A stretch of 20,846 nt of DNA from a virus, in IMG/VR virus record IMGVR_UViG_3300028188_000035, positions 1 to 20,846 of that record. One strand, 5' to 3'. The notes beneath the pieces are model-generated. The model was not told the origin of the DNA, searched no databases, and was given only the letters and a program-made list of their open reading frames with translations. The position numbers and the translations under genes were made by a program. Position 1 is the first letter of the stretch; the number at the start of each line of letters is the position of its first letter. Below are positions 6,321 to 14,209 of this stretch, in pieces.

Positions 6321-8849
6321 TTAAAAAAACCTTTCAATTGAAGTTTTTTTATCAATGGGCATATCCCATTTCATACTCTCATAGAACAACTCTATTTTCT
6401 TCTTTAGGGCTTTATCAAATAACTTATCCCTATCTATATATTGAGCTACGAAATCCATAATCTCTTTAGGATCATCATAACCCTTGTAAGCGATAGCATC
6501 GATATTAAATGGATTGTCTTTCAGATAAACCCATCTAATTTTACTACTATTTCTAATCTGCTCGTGATTATTGACTTTAAAATGTTTTAACAAGTCATTA
6601 TAGATAACTGATGCCTTAACGTGGACTGGTGCACCCTTTTCCATCTCGGTAAACATAGTCTTACTACCAAAACCATGTTTTGTCTTTTTCTTCGTGTATT
6701 TCTTTATACCCTTGACACCACTCGGTAAAGATATGTTTGTAATATCATGGTCGTTTAGACCCTTTTTAAATTCTAAAATGAATTCATCAATTCTTTCTTT
6801 TGGAACTTTAAAAAGAATAGCTTTCAATACCTTAGTCATGAAATCACGAAATGCTGGTGGGAATGAACTACGGACAATATCTAATCCCTTAACATCTAGC
6901 TTCTCACATGGAGTACCACCATCATTAATAATCCATTGACCATATCGTTTTTTAGTAACCCAAAAAGCAGCCTTAGCAATCATTTCTTGTTTAATCTCAA
7001 ACCTATGTCCTTCATGTATGTTTAAGAAGTTTTTAGCAAAGTAATCATATGATTTGTTAATATATATTTGAACCTCTGAAGCAATATCAAGAATTTGTTC
7101 TGTCATAAACTTCTCATCTTTAACATCAGCATTTGGGAATCTATCCTTAACTAATGGTAAAGCACTATAGAATACTGAATCCGTATCCGTGTAGATACAA
7201 TAGTCTTTATCGGTTTTCAATATCTTATTATAGTAGTTATTGGTAACTTTCTCCGTGAACTGAATTAACTTCACTCCAGTAGTCGTTGTACCCTCGGCAT
7301 TATCTATATCATAAAACCTAAATACCGATAACCCCAAGACACCATATAAACTGTTAAGTAAAATCTTTTGAACGTGCTGTCTTCTATTGAAATGACTACT
7401 TAATTCTTCATCACCCGCTTTACCATATTTTTTAGACAATGCTCTATATTCAACTCTTTCATCAAACCACTTTTCCAAGATAGCTGGTATAACACCTTTC
7501 TTGGTTAAATCATATATAACTCCGTTGGAAGATATTGAGACATTATTTTTATTGAAGAAATCTTTCAACTCACCATTACTGAATCGTCTAATTATCTTAC
7601 CGTTCTTTTCTACGGAATATGTCTTTGTGACTCCTTTAATAAACTCTTCCGCATCCCAACCGTTAATCTTACCTATCTTGGTTTCGGGAGACATATTCAA
7701 ACTCATAATGATACTTGGATACATAGAAGTTAAATCCAAATCAAATACCCAATCATAACAACCAGGTTCAGGACTCTTTACGTAAGCACCACTAAACCTA
7801 CCATCCGAACCATCATAACTAACATCGTAGGCTTTACTCGGAGCGACTAAATTTAAACTTTTTAAATAAACTAACATCGCACCTTCAATATAACGAGAAC
7901 TAAAGTAAACCTCTTCATAAGGTATCCTACCTAAATGACATACACCCTTTGCTAAATCAATTAATTTTAATTTATCATCAAGAGCCTTAACAATCTTAAC
8001 GTCATTCAAGTTATATTCAATAAACTTATCAATATCATCTCTGTATAAATCATCTAATGTGCCTTCATACTCAACCTTACCAATTCCAACCTCAATAGTT
8101 CCTATATGGTCTAATCTATAACTTGATTGCTGAGTAAAGGTGAACTTTTTATATAAATCCATATAATCCAAAGCACTAACACCAGCAATTCGATACATCT
8201 TTTTGTTTGGGTTATACTTTACGATTTGAATCGGTGAAAGGGCATTGGCAAACTCCTCACCCAAGACTTTAGATATTCTATTATATAAATAAGGTACATC
8301 AAACCCATTTATGTTCCAACCAGTAATTATAGTCGGTTTAACATTCATCCAATATTGTAAAATAGCTTTTAATAACTCTATCTCGGTCTTGAAGAATTGA
8401 ATATCAACCCCATCCTTAATATTACCTTTACCTTCACCTAAAACATAAACTGAATACTCTCCATTATGTTTAGTATAAAATGCTACTGATGTGATTTTAT
8501 TACTAGCTTTTGCTGGTTCAGGGAAACCATCCGTGACTTCTACTTCAATGTCAAAGAATAGTTCTCTGTGATTTTTAGATGGTTCGTCTGAATCTGAATA
8601 TCTATCTAAAAGTACTCTCGTATCTAATGGTATATCCGATTCGAATACTTTGCCTGTTTTAAAATCTTCTTCTGTCCAATACGTTACTTTCTTTAACTTA
8701 TCTCCGTAAATAGAACGATATTGACCACTTCCGTCTTTTACGTAAGCGTAATTCTTAAATATAAAATTTTGATAACCAGCAACATCATCCCATAGATGAA
8801 CTTCTACTTGATTACCACCTCTCTTTTCACACCACAAATTTTGATAAAT
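6321..8849 (-). CDS. 43: family B DNA polymerase, gp43-like, with probable ATT start
   Basis: Replicative polymerase with proofreading. Numbered from the ATT start (842 aa): Exo I FFDIEVE (about 98-104), Exo II TGWNINGFD (176-184), Exo III YNLNDV (279-284), motif A DLDLTSMYPSII (370-381), motif B KILLNSLYG (495-503), motif C YTDTDS (553-558) and a TKKRYG block. All catalytic aspartates are present. The C-terminus KTSIERFF is a likely clamp-binding tail, like the hydrophobic end of T4 gp43. No ATG or GTG exists near the N-terminus. AAGGGAG lies six bases before ATT at 8847-8849, and the homologous core begins there (YQNLWCEKR). A TTG at 8904-8906 is in frame but overlaps the promoter's -35 box. 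The start is the only uncertain part. Confidence 0.93.
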   Translation of the reverse strand: MYQNLWCEKRGGNQVEVHLWDDVAGYQNFIFKNYAYVKDGSGQYRSIYGDKLKKVTYWTEEDFKTGKVFESDIPLDTRVLLDRYSDSDEPSKNHRELFFDIEVEVTDGFPEPAKASNKITSVAFYTKHNGEYSVYVLGEGKGNIKDGVDIQFFKTEIELLKAILQYWMNVKPTIITGWNINGFDVPYLYNRISKVLGEEFANALSPIQIVKYNPNKKMYRIAGVSALDYMDLYKKFTFTQQSSYRLDHIGTIEVGIGKVEYEGTLDDLYRDDIDKFIEYNLNDVKIVKALDDKLKLIDLAKGVCHLGRIPYEEVYFSSRYIEGAMLVYLKSLNLVAPSKAYDVSYDGSDGRFSGAYVKSPEPGCYDWVFDLDLTSMYPSIIMSLNMSPETKIGKINGWDAEEFIKGVTKTYSVEKNGKIIRRFSNGELKDFFNKNNVSISSNGVIYDLTKKGVIPAILEKWFDERVEYRALSKKYGKAGDEELSSHFNRRQHVQKILLNSLYGVLGLSVFRFYDIDNAEGTTTTGVKLIQFTEKVTNNYYNKILKTDKDYCIYTDTDSVFYSALPLVKDRFPNADVKDEKFMTEQILDIASEVQIYINKSYDYFAKNFLNIHEGHRFEIKQEMIAKAAFWVTKKRYGQWIINDGGTPCEKLDVKGLDIVRSSFPPAFRDFMTKVLKAILFKVPKERIDEFILEFKKGLNDHDITNISLPSGVKGIKKYTKKKTKHGFGSKTMFTEMEKGAPVHVKASVIYNDLLKHFKVNNHEQIRNSSKIRWVYLKDNPFNIDAIAYKGYDDPKEIMDFVAQYIDRDKLFDKALKKKIELFYESMKWDMPIDKKTSIERFF

Positions 8850-8876
8850 AACTAACTCCCTTATTTCCGATACCTC

Positions 8877-8906
8877 AATATACAACAAAAACCCTATACA
8901 AGTCAA
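8877..8906 (-). promoter_or_regulatory. sigma70-type promoter for DNA polymerase gene
   Basis: Minus-strand TTGACT (8901-8906), an 18-base spacer and TATATT (8877-8882). The predicted start lies near 8870, about 8 bases before the AAGGGAG ribosome binding site of the polymerase gene. This gives a very short leader and rules out the in-frame TTG at 8906. The -35 lies in the loop of the hairpin at 8887-8914. It shares GTATATT with the other two promoters but not their A-tract. Confidence 0.65.
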
Positions 8907-8914
8907 GGGTTTTT
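8887..8914 (-). terminator. second hairpin, AT-rich, terminator-like, overlapping promoter
   Basis: A perfect 9-bp inverted repeat: AAAAACCCT pairs with AGGGTTTTT across a 10-base loop. Its A- and T-tracts would let it act in either direction. It follows the stronger hairpin at 8924-8947 and may back it up. The polymerase promoter's -35 box is in the loop and stem. Confidence 0.55.
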
Positions 8915-8923
8915 TTAGTAAAA

Positions 8924-8947
8924 CGGGGGCTATATTTCAAGCCCCCG
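8924..8947 (-). terminator. rho-independent terminator of the TonB-receptor gene
   Basis: A perfect 7-bp stem, CGGGGGC with GCCCCCG, around a 10-base loop, followed on the minus strand by TTTTA. It begins 11 bases after the receptor stop codon. The G+C run stands out in this AT-rich genome. It should end transcripts coming from the reductase/receptor side, separating them from the polymerase gene. Confidence 0.85.
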
Positions 8948-8958
8948 CACTTTACTAT

Positions 8959-11697
8959 TTAAAAATTAACAGATAGTCCTACATTGTAGTATCTTGGTGT
9001 TCCCAAGAATACTTCAGCGTTATGAGCTAAGTGAAGTTTATCACCATACCCATTGTACTGACTATTGTCAACTGCGTCTTGAACATAAACACCATCAAGA
9101 GCATTAAAGATATGAGCACTAAGCGTCATATCATAACCACCAATTTCTGGTAGTTTGTATGCTATATGTAAGTCAAGTTTTGAATAGCCAGGAGCTTTCC
9201 AAACTTGAGTTTCATCGGCACCATCTTCATCGACTTCACGAGAATCGGGAGACCAATCAGCGTAATTATCATCATACATTTTATACAAACCCTGTATGCT
9301 AAGTCCTTCCAATGGTTTAAGTGTTAAACCACCAACATAAGCTGTTTGTGGTTGGTCACCGACCATTAGACCATCAAGAGCGTACTCATACTGAGTTGTA
9401 GTTTGACCGACAACTTGGTTGTCGTCATTATACTCCATCTCTTGATAATCACCTTTGGCATCACCATCGAACTGCCAAGTACCTTTACTGAATACTAAAT
9501 TCAAGTCAACCATTTCGTGAAGAGCAATTTTAGACTCTACTTCAAAACCAGTATGACTTTGATTTACACCAGTTAGATAAATGACATCTGTATCACCTGA
9601 ATCTCCAGCACCTGTTTCAACAGATTTGGTAAGGTTTCTATCTTTCCATTGAGTATTATATGAACTCAATTTAAGATCAACATTACCACTTGCATACTTT
9701 CCACCAATTTCGAAACTTGTAAATTTCTCATTGATTGGGTTGGTAGCAACTGTACCATCAAATTTGATTACATTATCTAAGATGGGTGGCTTCTCAACAT
9801 ACCCACCATTAATAAATGCAGACATTCTATCATCAAGGTTATAAACACCACCACCTTTCACTTGGAAAGTTGTAATAGCATCAGCCGAAACTTTAGAAGC
9901 ATCAACAGCAAAATGGTCAAGATAAGAATATCCTATTGCGGATACTCCACCCATTCCATAAAGGTTGAATTTGTCAGTAGAATATTTACCTTGTAAAAAT
10001 CCACCAATCCAATCTACGGTTGTTTCATTATGATAAGCGATAATATCACCTAACATAACTTTCTTCCCATCAGTAGCATTTTTATCGGCGTAATCAACAT
10101 AGTAATCACCACCTAATAAATCACGAACTTCACGTGCGTGTTCTATACCAGCAGTTCGCCAATCAATACCAACTTGAACTTCAAGTTCATCTGATACATC
10201 ATAGTTTAATTTAGAAATCAAACCATAAGTGTTTTGACGATTGATTGAATTACGAAGAATACCAGTTGAACGGTTTTCAGTATCAGAGAAAGAAGAATCT
10301 ACATTAGCAGAGTTCTGAGCTATCTCAGCATTCCAATCCCAAGTCCAAGGAGAACTTGCATACCAAGCACTTCCTTCAACTGCGGGTTGTCTTGATACAC
10401 TACCATAAGTTCCAGTTCCACCACCTGAACCACCACTCCAATAAGCAACAGTACTCAAACGAGTCTTGTCATTTATAGTTAAGAAATGGTTTAGGTTAAC
10501 TAATGGTTTATGGAAAAAGTTCTCTCTTTCATTTAAGAAATCAGAACTATACCTATCGGTTGTTTTAGCACCATACATATACCAATACTGCTGGCCTTTG
10601 TATGAAGCGTCAATGGGTGCAACATTTTGATTGAACAACCTACCTGGTTCATGTTCGAACTTCTCACCAACAGCAAAGGCTTCAGCATCATAACCATCAA
10701 TATCACCAGCCAACTCTTGAGAGTAAGTAGCAATATTTTGCTTATATAAGTTCTGTCCGTGTCTTTGTGGAGCTCCAACCGCATACAACTCAAATCGTTG
10801 GTCATCACTTACGGCATAAGAACCACCGAAGTAGTAAGCCCAAGCATCTGTCCAAGTCCCATCAATAAATCCATCACCAGTCTTACGAACAATAGTTCCA
10901 CTAAGTGCTAGTTTATCATTGATTAGACCAGAGTTATAATTCAAAGTAGATTTAAGGAATCCACCTTCACCTACTTCTTGTTTAACTTTACCACCCTTCT
11001 CGTGTTGAGCGGGATCGGTAATGATGTTCATAGTTCCACCAATTGATGGTGTAGCTAGATTTACAGCTGATAGACCTCGTTGCATCTGAATTGATTTCGT
11101 AGCATCTCCTACTCCATCCCAATTAGACCAATAAACCCATCCGTTCTCCATATCATTCTGAGGAACACCATTTATCATAACGGCTACATTTCGCTGGTTA
11201 AACCCACGAACATTGATACGAGCATCACCCGCACCACCACCTTGTTGAGTAGCATATACACTTGGCGTAGTATTAAGAATCATTGGAATGTCTTGACTAC
11301 CAAGACGAACTTCCATTTCTGCTTTATTTATCGTAGTGTAAGCTACAGGTGTTGTTTCATCAGCACGGGAAGCCAAAACTTCTAATGCTGACATAGCAAG
11401 TACATCAATCACCAATGTGAAATTAACACCTACATTTTCTTCGCCCACAACAACTTCCTCCGAAGCTGGTGTGTGTCCAATGAATGAAGTTGTTATAGTA
11501 TAAGTCCCTGGTGCCACTTCGACACGATAAGAACCGTCATCCGAAGATACAGCTCCCAAATCAGTTCCCTCTACTACAACATTTGCTCCAGCCAAAGGTG
11601 TATCTCCATTATCAACGATTCCTGAAATTGATTGTCCGAAAAGGAAAATCGGTAGGAACATCGTTAACAATAAAGTTATTAGATTACATGTTTTCAT
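8959..11697 (-). CDS. TonB-dependent outer-membrane receptor (complete, cellular type)
   Basis: A complete 912-aa receptor. Residues 1-22 are a signal peptide ending FLFGQ. Residues 23-95 form a carboxypeptidase-D regulatory-like domain (PLAGANVVVEGTDLGAVSSD). About 115-228 is the plug (INVRGFNQRNVAVMINGVPQ; QRGLSAVNLATPSIGGTMNI). About 235-912 is the beta-barrel, ending in Phe. Such proteins import bulky nutrients such as siderophores, cobalamin or glycans across the outer membrane, powered by host TonB-ExbBD. This N-terminal layout is common in Bacteroidota and related FCB bacteria. No SusD partner is present. GC is about 42 % in samples against about 30 % in nearby phage genes, suggesting transfer from a host. 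AGGAG seven bases before the ATG marks the start. The substrate cannot be told. A chimeric assembly is unlikely, since both junctions look natural, but not excluded. Confidence 0.95.
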   Translation of the reverse strand: MKTCNLITLLLTMFLPIFLFGQSISGIVDNGDTPLAGANVVVEGTDLGAVSSDDGSYRVEVAPGTYTITTSFIGHTPASEEVVVGEENVGVNFTLVIDVLAMSALEVLASRADETTPVAYTTINKAEMEVRLGSQDIPMILNTTPSVYATQQGGGAGDARINVRGFNQRNVAVMINGVPQNDMENGWVYWSNWDGVGDATKSIQMQRGLSAVNLATPSIGGTMNIITDPAQHEKGGKVKQEVGEGGFLKSTLNYNSGLINDKLALSGTIVRKTGDGFIDGTWTDAWAYYFGGSYAVSDDQRFELYAVGAPQRHGQNLYKQNIATYSQELAGDIDGYDAEAFAVGEKFEHEPGRLFNQNVAPIDASYKGQQYWYMYGAKTTDRYSSDFLNERENFFHKPLVNLNHFLTINDKTRLSTVAYWSGGSGGGTGTYGSVSRQPAVEGSAWYASSPWTWDWNAEIAQNSANVDSSFSDTENRSTGILRNSINRQNTYGLISKLNYDVSDELEVQVGIDWRTAGIEHAREVRDLLGGDYYVDYADKNATDGKKVMLGDIIAYHNETTVDWIGGFLQGKYSTDKFNLYGMGGVSAIGYSYLDHFAVDASKVSADAITTFQVKGGGVYNLDDRMSAFINGGYVEKPPILDNVIKFDGTVATNPINEKFTSFEIGGKYASGNVDLKLSSYNTQWKDRNLTKSVETGAGDSGDTDVIYLTGVNQSHTGFEVESKIALHEMVDLNLVFSKGTWQFDGDAKGDYQEMEYNDDNQVVGQTTTQYEYALDGLMVGDQPQTAYVGGLTLKPLEGLSIQGLYKMYDDNYADWSPDSREVDEDGADETQVWKAPGYSKLDLHIAYKLPEIGGYDMTLSAHIFNALDGVYVQDAVDNSQYNGYGDKLHLAHNAEVFLGTPRYYNVGLSVNF

Positions 11698-11704
11698 TCA
11701 TAAT

Positions 11705-11760
11705 CTCCTGTTAGTTAGTACATTAAGGCACATTTTTCTACAGGTGTGCCAGCTGCCTGT
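11705..11760 (-). promoter_or_regulatory. candidate H-type pseudoknot / riboswitch-like leader of the receptor gene
   Basis: On the minus strand, ACAGG (11756-11760) pairs with CCTGT (11740-11744), and GGCACA (11745-11750) pairs with TGTGCC (11727-11732). Each stem has an arm in the other's loop, with a 5-base first loop and an A-rich 7-base last loop (AGAAAAA). This is H-type pseudoknot geometry. CCTGT can instead pair with the Shine-Dalgarno ACAGG at 11707-11711. This suggests translational control of the receptor. I do not recognise the motif as a known riboswitch class; the aptamer would be only 34 bases, far too short for a cobalamin riboswitch. Confidence 0.4.
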
Positions 11761-11773
11761 AAGTCTTTGTATT

Positions 11774-13786
11774 TTAATTTGAATACTCCTGGTCATCGTT
11801 GTCGCCGGCTATAGGAATAATTTCACAGGTATCAGAATTACAAAATTTATCTATTTCTGCTTCTTCATTTTTGATTACACCGAAAGATAACTTACCTAAC
11901 TTACCCACCATCTTATCATACTCTTCTTCGGTAATAGCTTCATAAGGCATTTGTTTGTAAGCACCTAATTCATGCCGTGGTAATAACGATATACCCTTTA
12001 ATTTATACTGAAAGTAATTAAGTACATGTGGTAGTTGGTCAGCTTCTGTTTTAGGATCGAATGTAGCAGTACAACTAACTTGGTTGTCTGCCCAATGTCT
12101 TTGTAGAAAAGCTGCTAAACTGAATTGTTCCCATATTGATAATTCACCAACCGTTCTAATACCCTCACCGACATCAACTGGAACCTCTACAACCATAGTT
12201 GTATCTTCCGCACCGAATGCAGGTTCTAATGGGTAGTTAGCTTTCTTCAATGGTTCTAATAGTTCTGACTGTTTTGATAATCTCATTCTTCTTATATAAA
12301 ATCTTGATTCTGGATAATGCATTCCTGGAGTAGCACCAACCAATAATGAAACTGTACCACTTGGTTTAACTGATGTTGTTTTAATTGACTTTGGAACAGC
12401 AAACCAATCACTATATTGGTTATCCCATTCTTGTATTGTATCATATCCCGTCTCCAACCAAGTTCTTAATTCTTCCATTCCATTTTTAGTAATAAACTGA
12501 GCAACACCACTTACACTACATCCAATCCGTCTATTTCTCAGCATAACTCTATTGGTTTCAGGCCAATGTGTTCTACCTAATGTTACGGTCTTGGCATACA
12601 GATAAGCGTATTTTAATGTTCGTTGATAATCTTCTAATGAATCATGGTTGGCTGGAAATGTTTCTACGAGGCAACATAGCTCATATGATTCTAATGATTG
12701 TTCCAGACATGGATTACCACCCATAACTCTATGGTCTTTATTATCCCCACCATTCTTCATACGAGAATACTTTCTCATATTTTCTAACCAAGCAAAACCA
12801 GGCTCACCATTATCCACGATTCGTTTACATACATCAGTATAATCCATACCCAACTCGGCAAATATACTATTATTACTTGTCCATCCATATTGTTCTCTAT
12901 GTGGGTTAACTTTATAATTCTTTAAGTCTAAATATTCTTCATCGTCTGGATCACCGAACACAATCTCTGCTGTTCGTCTTACGTTCCCCGCCACGACACA
13001 TTTACCAATAAGGTTCATTATATCTACAATAGTTGTTATGGTGATTGGTTCTCCTACATTTATATTTAATACTTTTCTTATTTCTTCATGTATTTCTTTT
13101 AGTGGTTCGTGGCCACTTGAGACTCCACCAAAACCTTTGATTACGGCCCCCTCTGGTCTAATTAATGTGTAATCAAATTGAACTTCGGCAGAAGCATGAA
13201 AATAACTCTCTAACAATAACTTTAATGATTCCACCCAACCTTCACGAGTATCGGGTATCACATATTCTTCTATACCTCTATTTGGGTTGGGTAATTTAAT
13301 CATAACCTCACCCGCACCCTTTGTATCAAATCCAACACCCACACCTAACATACTCGCATCCATCAAAAATGTAAATGGTTTGGAATAGTCATCTTTGATT
13401 GTTTTAGTTGATACGAATGCACAATTATTTAGGGCGGCGTACAAACCTTTTTCTTCGGTTATGGCTGTTCCCATAGCCCAAAGACCTCGGCCGGGTGGTA
13501 AAAACTTCATATTAAACATTCTGTCATACATCTCTTGTGCTGACCTTTGAGCTTGCCACGGATTCCACCCCAATTGATGTGTATCAATGTGATTTTTTTG
13601 CATAGAGTAAGTTCCCTCTACGACTCTTTTAATGGTTTCCCACCAACGTTCATTTTTTCCATCTGCTTTAATTCTTGAATAGGTTCTCATATAAACTAAT
13701 TCACCTAATCCGTTAAAACCGAATGGTACTTTCTTTCTTTTGTATTTGTTAATAAAATTTTCCGATAAAACAAATTTCTTACTCAT
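11774..13786 (-). CDS. nrdJ: class II (adenosylcobalamin-dependent) ribonucleotide reductase, monomeric RTPR type
   Basis: A 670-aa enzyme that reduces ribonucleotides to deoxyribonucleotides, using adenosylcobalamin to make the thiyl radical. Visible features: FLPPGRGLWAMGT (95-107); NNCAF with redox Cys122; NPCLEQ with radical Cys360 and catalytic Glu362; ELCC with the partner redox cysteine (371 or 372); SVKPSGTVSLLVGATPGMHY; and a C-terminal pair, Cys649 and Cys654, that re-reduces the active site. The pattern and single-chain layout match Lactobacillus leichmannii RTPR (739 aa). No R2-type or glycyl-radical subunit is present. AGGAAAG six bases before the ATG fixes the start. A 129-base leader precedes it, with only a weak 5-bp hairpin (13864-13879). 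The reductant could be the thioredoxin-like protein at 19689-20300. It supplies dNTPs for the replication genes around it. Confidence 0.93.
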   Translation of the reverse strand: MSKKFVLSENFINKYKRKKVPFGFNGLGELVYMRTYSRIKADGKNERWWETIKRVVEGTYSMQKNHIDTHQLGWNPWQAQRSAQEMYDRMFNMKFLPPGRGLWAMGTAITEEKGLYAALNNCAFVSTKTIKDDYSKPFTFLMDASMLGVGVGFDTKGAGEVMIKLPNPNRGIEEYVIPDTREGWVESLKLLLESYFHASAEVQFDYTLIRPEGAVIKGFGGVSSGHEPLKEIHEEIRKVLNINVGEPITITTIVDIMNLIGKCVVAGNVRRTAEIVFGDPDDEEYLDLKNYKVNPHREQYGWTSNNSIFAELGMDYTDVCKRIVDNGEPGFAWLENMRKYSRMKNGGDNKDHRVMGGNPCLEQSLESYELCCLVETFPANHDSLEDYQRTLKYAYLYAKTVTLGRTHWPETNRVMLRNRRIGCSVSGVAQFITKNGMEELRTWLETGYDTIQEWDNQYSDWFAVPKSIKTTSVKPSGTVSLLVGATPGMHYPESRFYIRRMRLSKQSELLEPLKKANYPLEPAFGAEDTTMVVEVPVDVGEGIRTVGELSIWEQFSLAAFLQRHWADNQVSCTATFDPKTEADQLPHVLNYFQYKLKGISLLPRHELGAYKQMPYEAITEEEYDKMVGKLGKLSFGVIKNEEAEIDKFCNSDTCEIIPIAGDNDDQEYSN

Positions 13787-13915
13787 AACTTACTTTCCTG
13801 TTTAATTGTTAACTATTCTTTGGTGTGGGGTCTATGATAAATATTAACTTCATATCCATTGTTCCCATTGTTTTATGGGTTTTTCCAATTTATTTACTCA
13901 TTAATGATTATAAAT

Positions 13916-14035
13916 TTACATTGCACATAAAGTATTATTTTTAATTGCCAACTCAAAAACTTCTCTTGGGTTAGATAAATCTTTTCTTAACTTATATATC
14001 AACTCTTTCTCACACTCAGGACAATTTCTTTTCAT
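13916..14035 (-). CDS. 39-aa zinc-finger fragment resembling homing-endonuclease N-terminus
   Basis: The ORF starts with MKRNCPECEKELIYKLRK and ends with AIKNNTLCAM. CPEC, the KELIYK segment and the final NNTLC match the first zinc-finger half common at the start of phage HNH/NUMOD-type proteins, where the last Cys would normally be followed by another Cys two residues on. Here a stop follows after Ala-Met, so this looks like a truncated remnant or a minimal stand-alone version. GGAG seven bases upstream of the ATG supports translation. It overlaps the gene before it by 20 bases. No nuclease domain is present. Confidence 0.55.
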   Translation of the reverse strand: MKRNCPECEKELIYKLRKDLSNPREVFELAIKNNTLCAM

Positions 14036-14156
14036 AATACTTCTCCATACGTTTTTTCTTTATCTTTTCAGCGTTTTTGAGATAATATTTACGGGCTTTT
14101 AATCTATTAGCCTGTTTTTTTTCTGCTTCAGTTTTATATATTTTTTTTCTACCCAT
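14016..14156 (-). CDS. 46-aa very basic protein, function unknown
   Basis: The ORF runs from MGRKKIYKTEAEKKQANRLK to a stop at 14016, with about 20 Lys/Arg residues and the repeat-like ARKYYLKNAEKI and MEKYYEKK. The strongly charged helix with YY-x-K-N-x-EKI recalls short linker or DNA-binding segments of phage HNH-type proteins. An excellent Shine-Dalgarno (AGGAG, 8 bases before the ATG) makes it a real gene. It lies in the 423-base gap between methyltransferase and reductase together with the zinc-finger fragment. It may bind nucleic acid; nothing more can be said. Confidence 0.6.
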   Translation of the reverse strand: MGRKKIYKTEAEKKQANRLKARKYYLKNAEKIKKKRMEKYYEKKLS

Positions 14157-14179
14157 TTATATCTCTCCTATATAAATAT

Positions 14180-14204
14180 AAGTAATAACAAAAAAGTAAT
14201 AACA
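14180..14204. repeat. short tandem direct repeat (two copies, 14-base period)
   Basis: AAGTAATAACA occurs at 14180-14190 and again at 14194-14204 on the plus strand, separated by three A's. It lies just upstream of the 46-aa gene and just after the methyltransferase stop. It could be a protein-binding site or simply low-complexity AT-rich sequence. Confidence 0.5.
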
Positions 14205-14209
14205 TTTTT

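Noticed and set aside
7501-7758. Plus-strand frame of 85 codons opposite the DNA polymerase (and similar plus-strand frames at 1262, 3312, 5651, 6694, 11511, 12648, 14966, 16794, 17230, 17316 and 19059)
   Set aside because: All lie opposite well-supported minus-strand genes, show no family motif, and no plus-strand promoter or operon was seen.
8850-8906. TTG at 8904-8906 as the polymerase start (861 aa)
   Set aside because: It overlaps the -35 box of the promoter and the loop of a hairpin, lacks a ribosome binding site, and adds 19 residues not expected in the family.
10533-10808. 91-codon minus-strand frame inside the TonB-receptor gene
   Set aside because: It lies in another frame of a gene with continuous domain signatures, has no recognisable motif and no ribosome binding site evidence; it is a shadow.
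11727-11760. Rho-independent terminator between reductase and receptor genes
   Set aside because: Neither inverted repeat is followed by a T-run on the minus strand; the arrangement fits a pseudoknot better than a terminator.
13864-13879. CCCAT/ATGGG hairpin in the reductase leader as a terminator or riboswitch
   Set aside because: Only five base pairs, no T-run after it and no second element; no cobalamin-riboswitch-like architecture is visible in the 129-base leader.
14170-14180. TATAAATA-like T4 late promoter
   Set aside because: The match reads on the plus strand, where no gene follows; on the minus strand the order is wrong, and the region is simply AT-rich.
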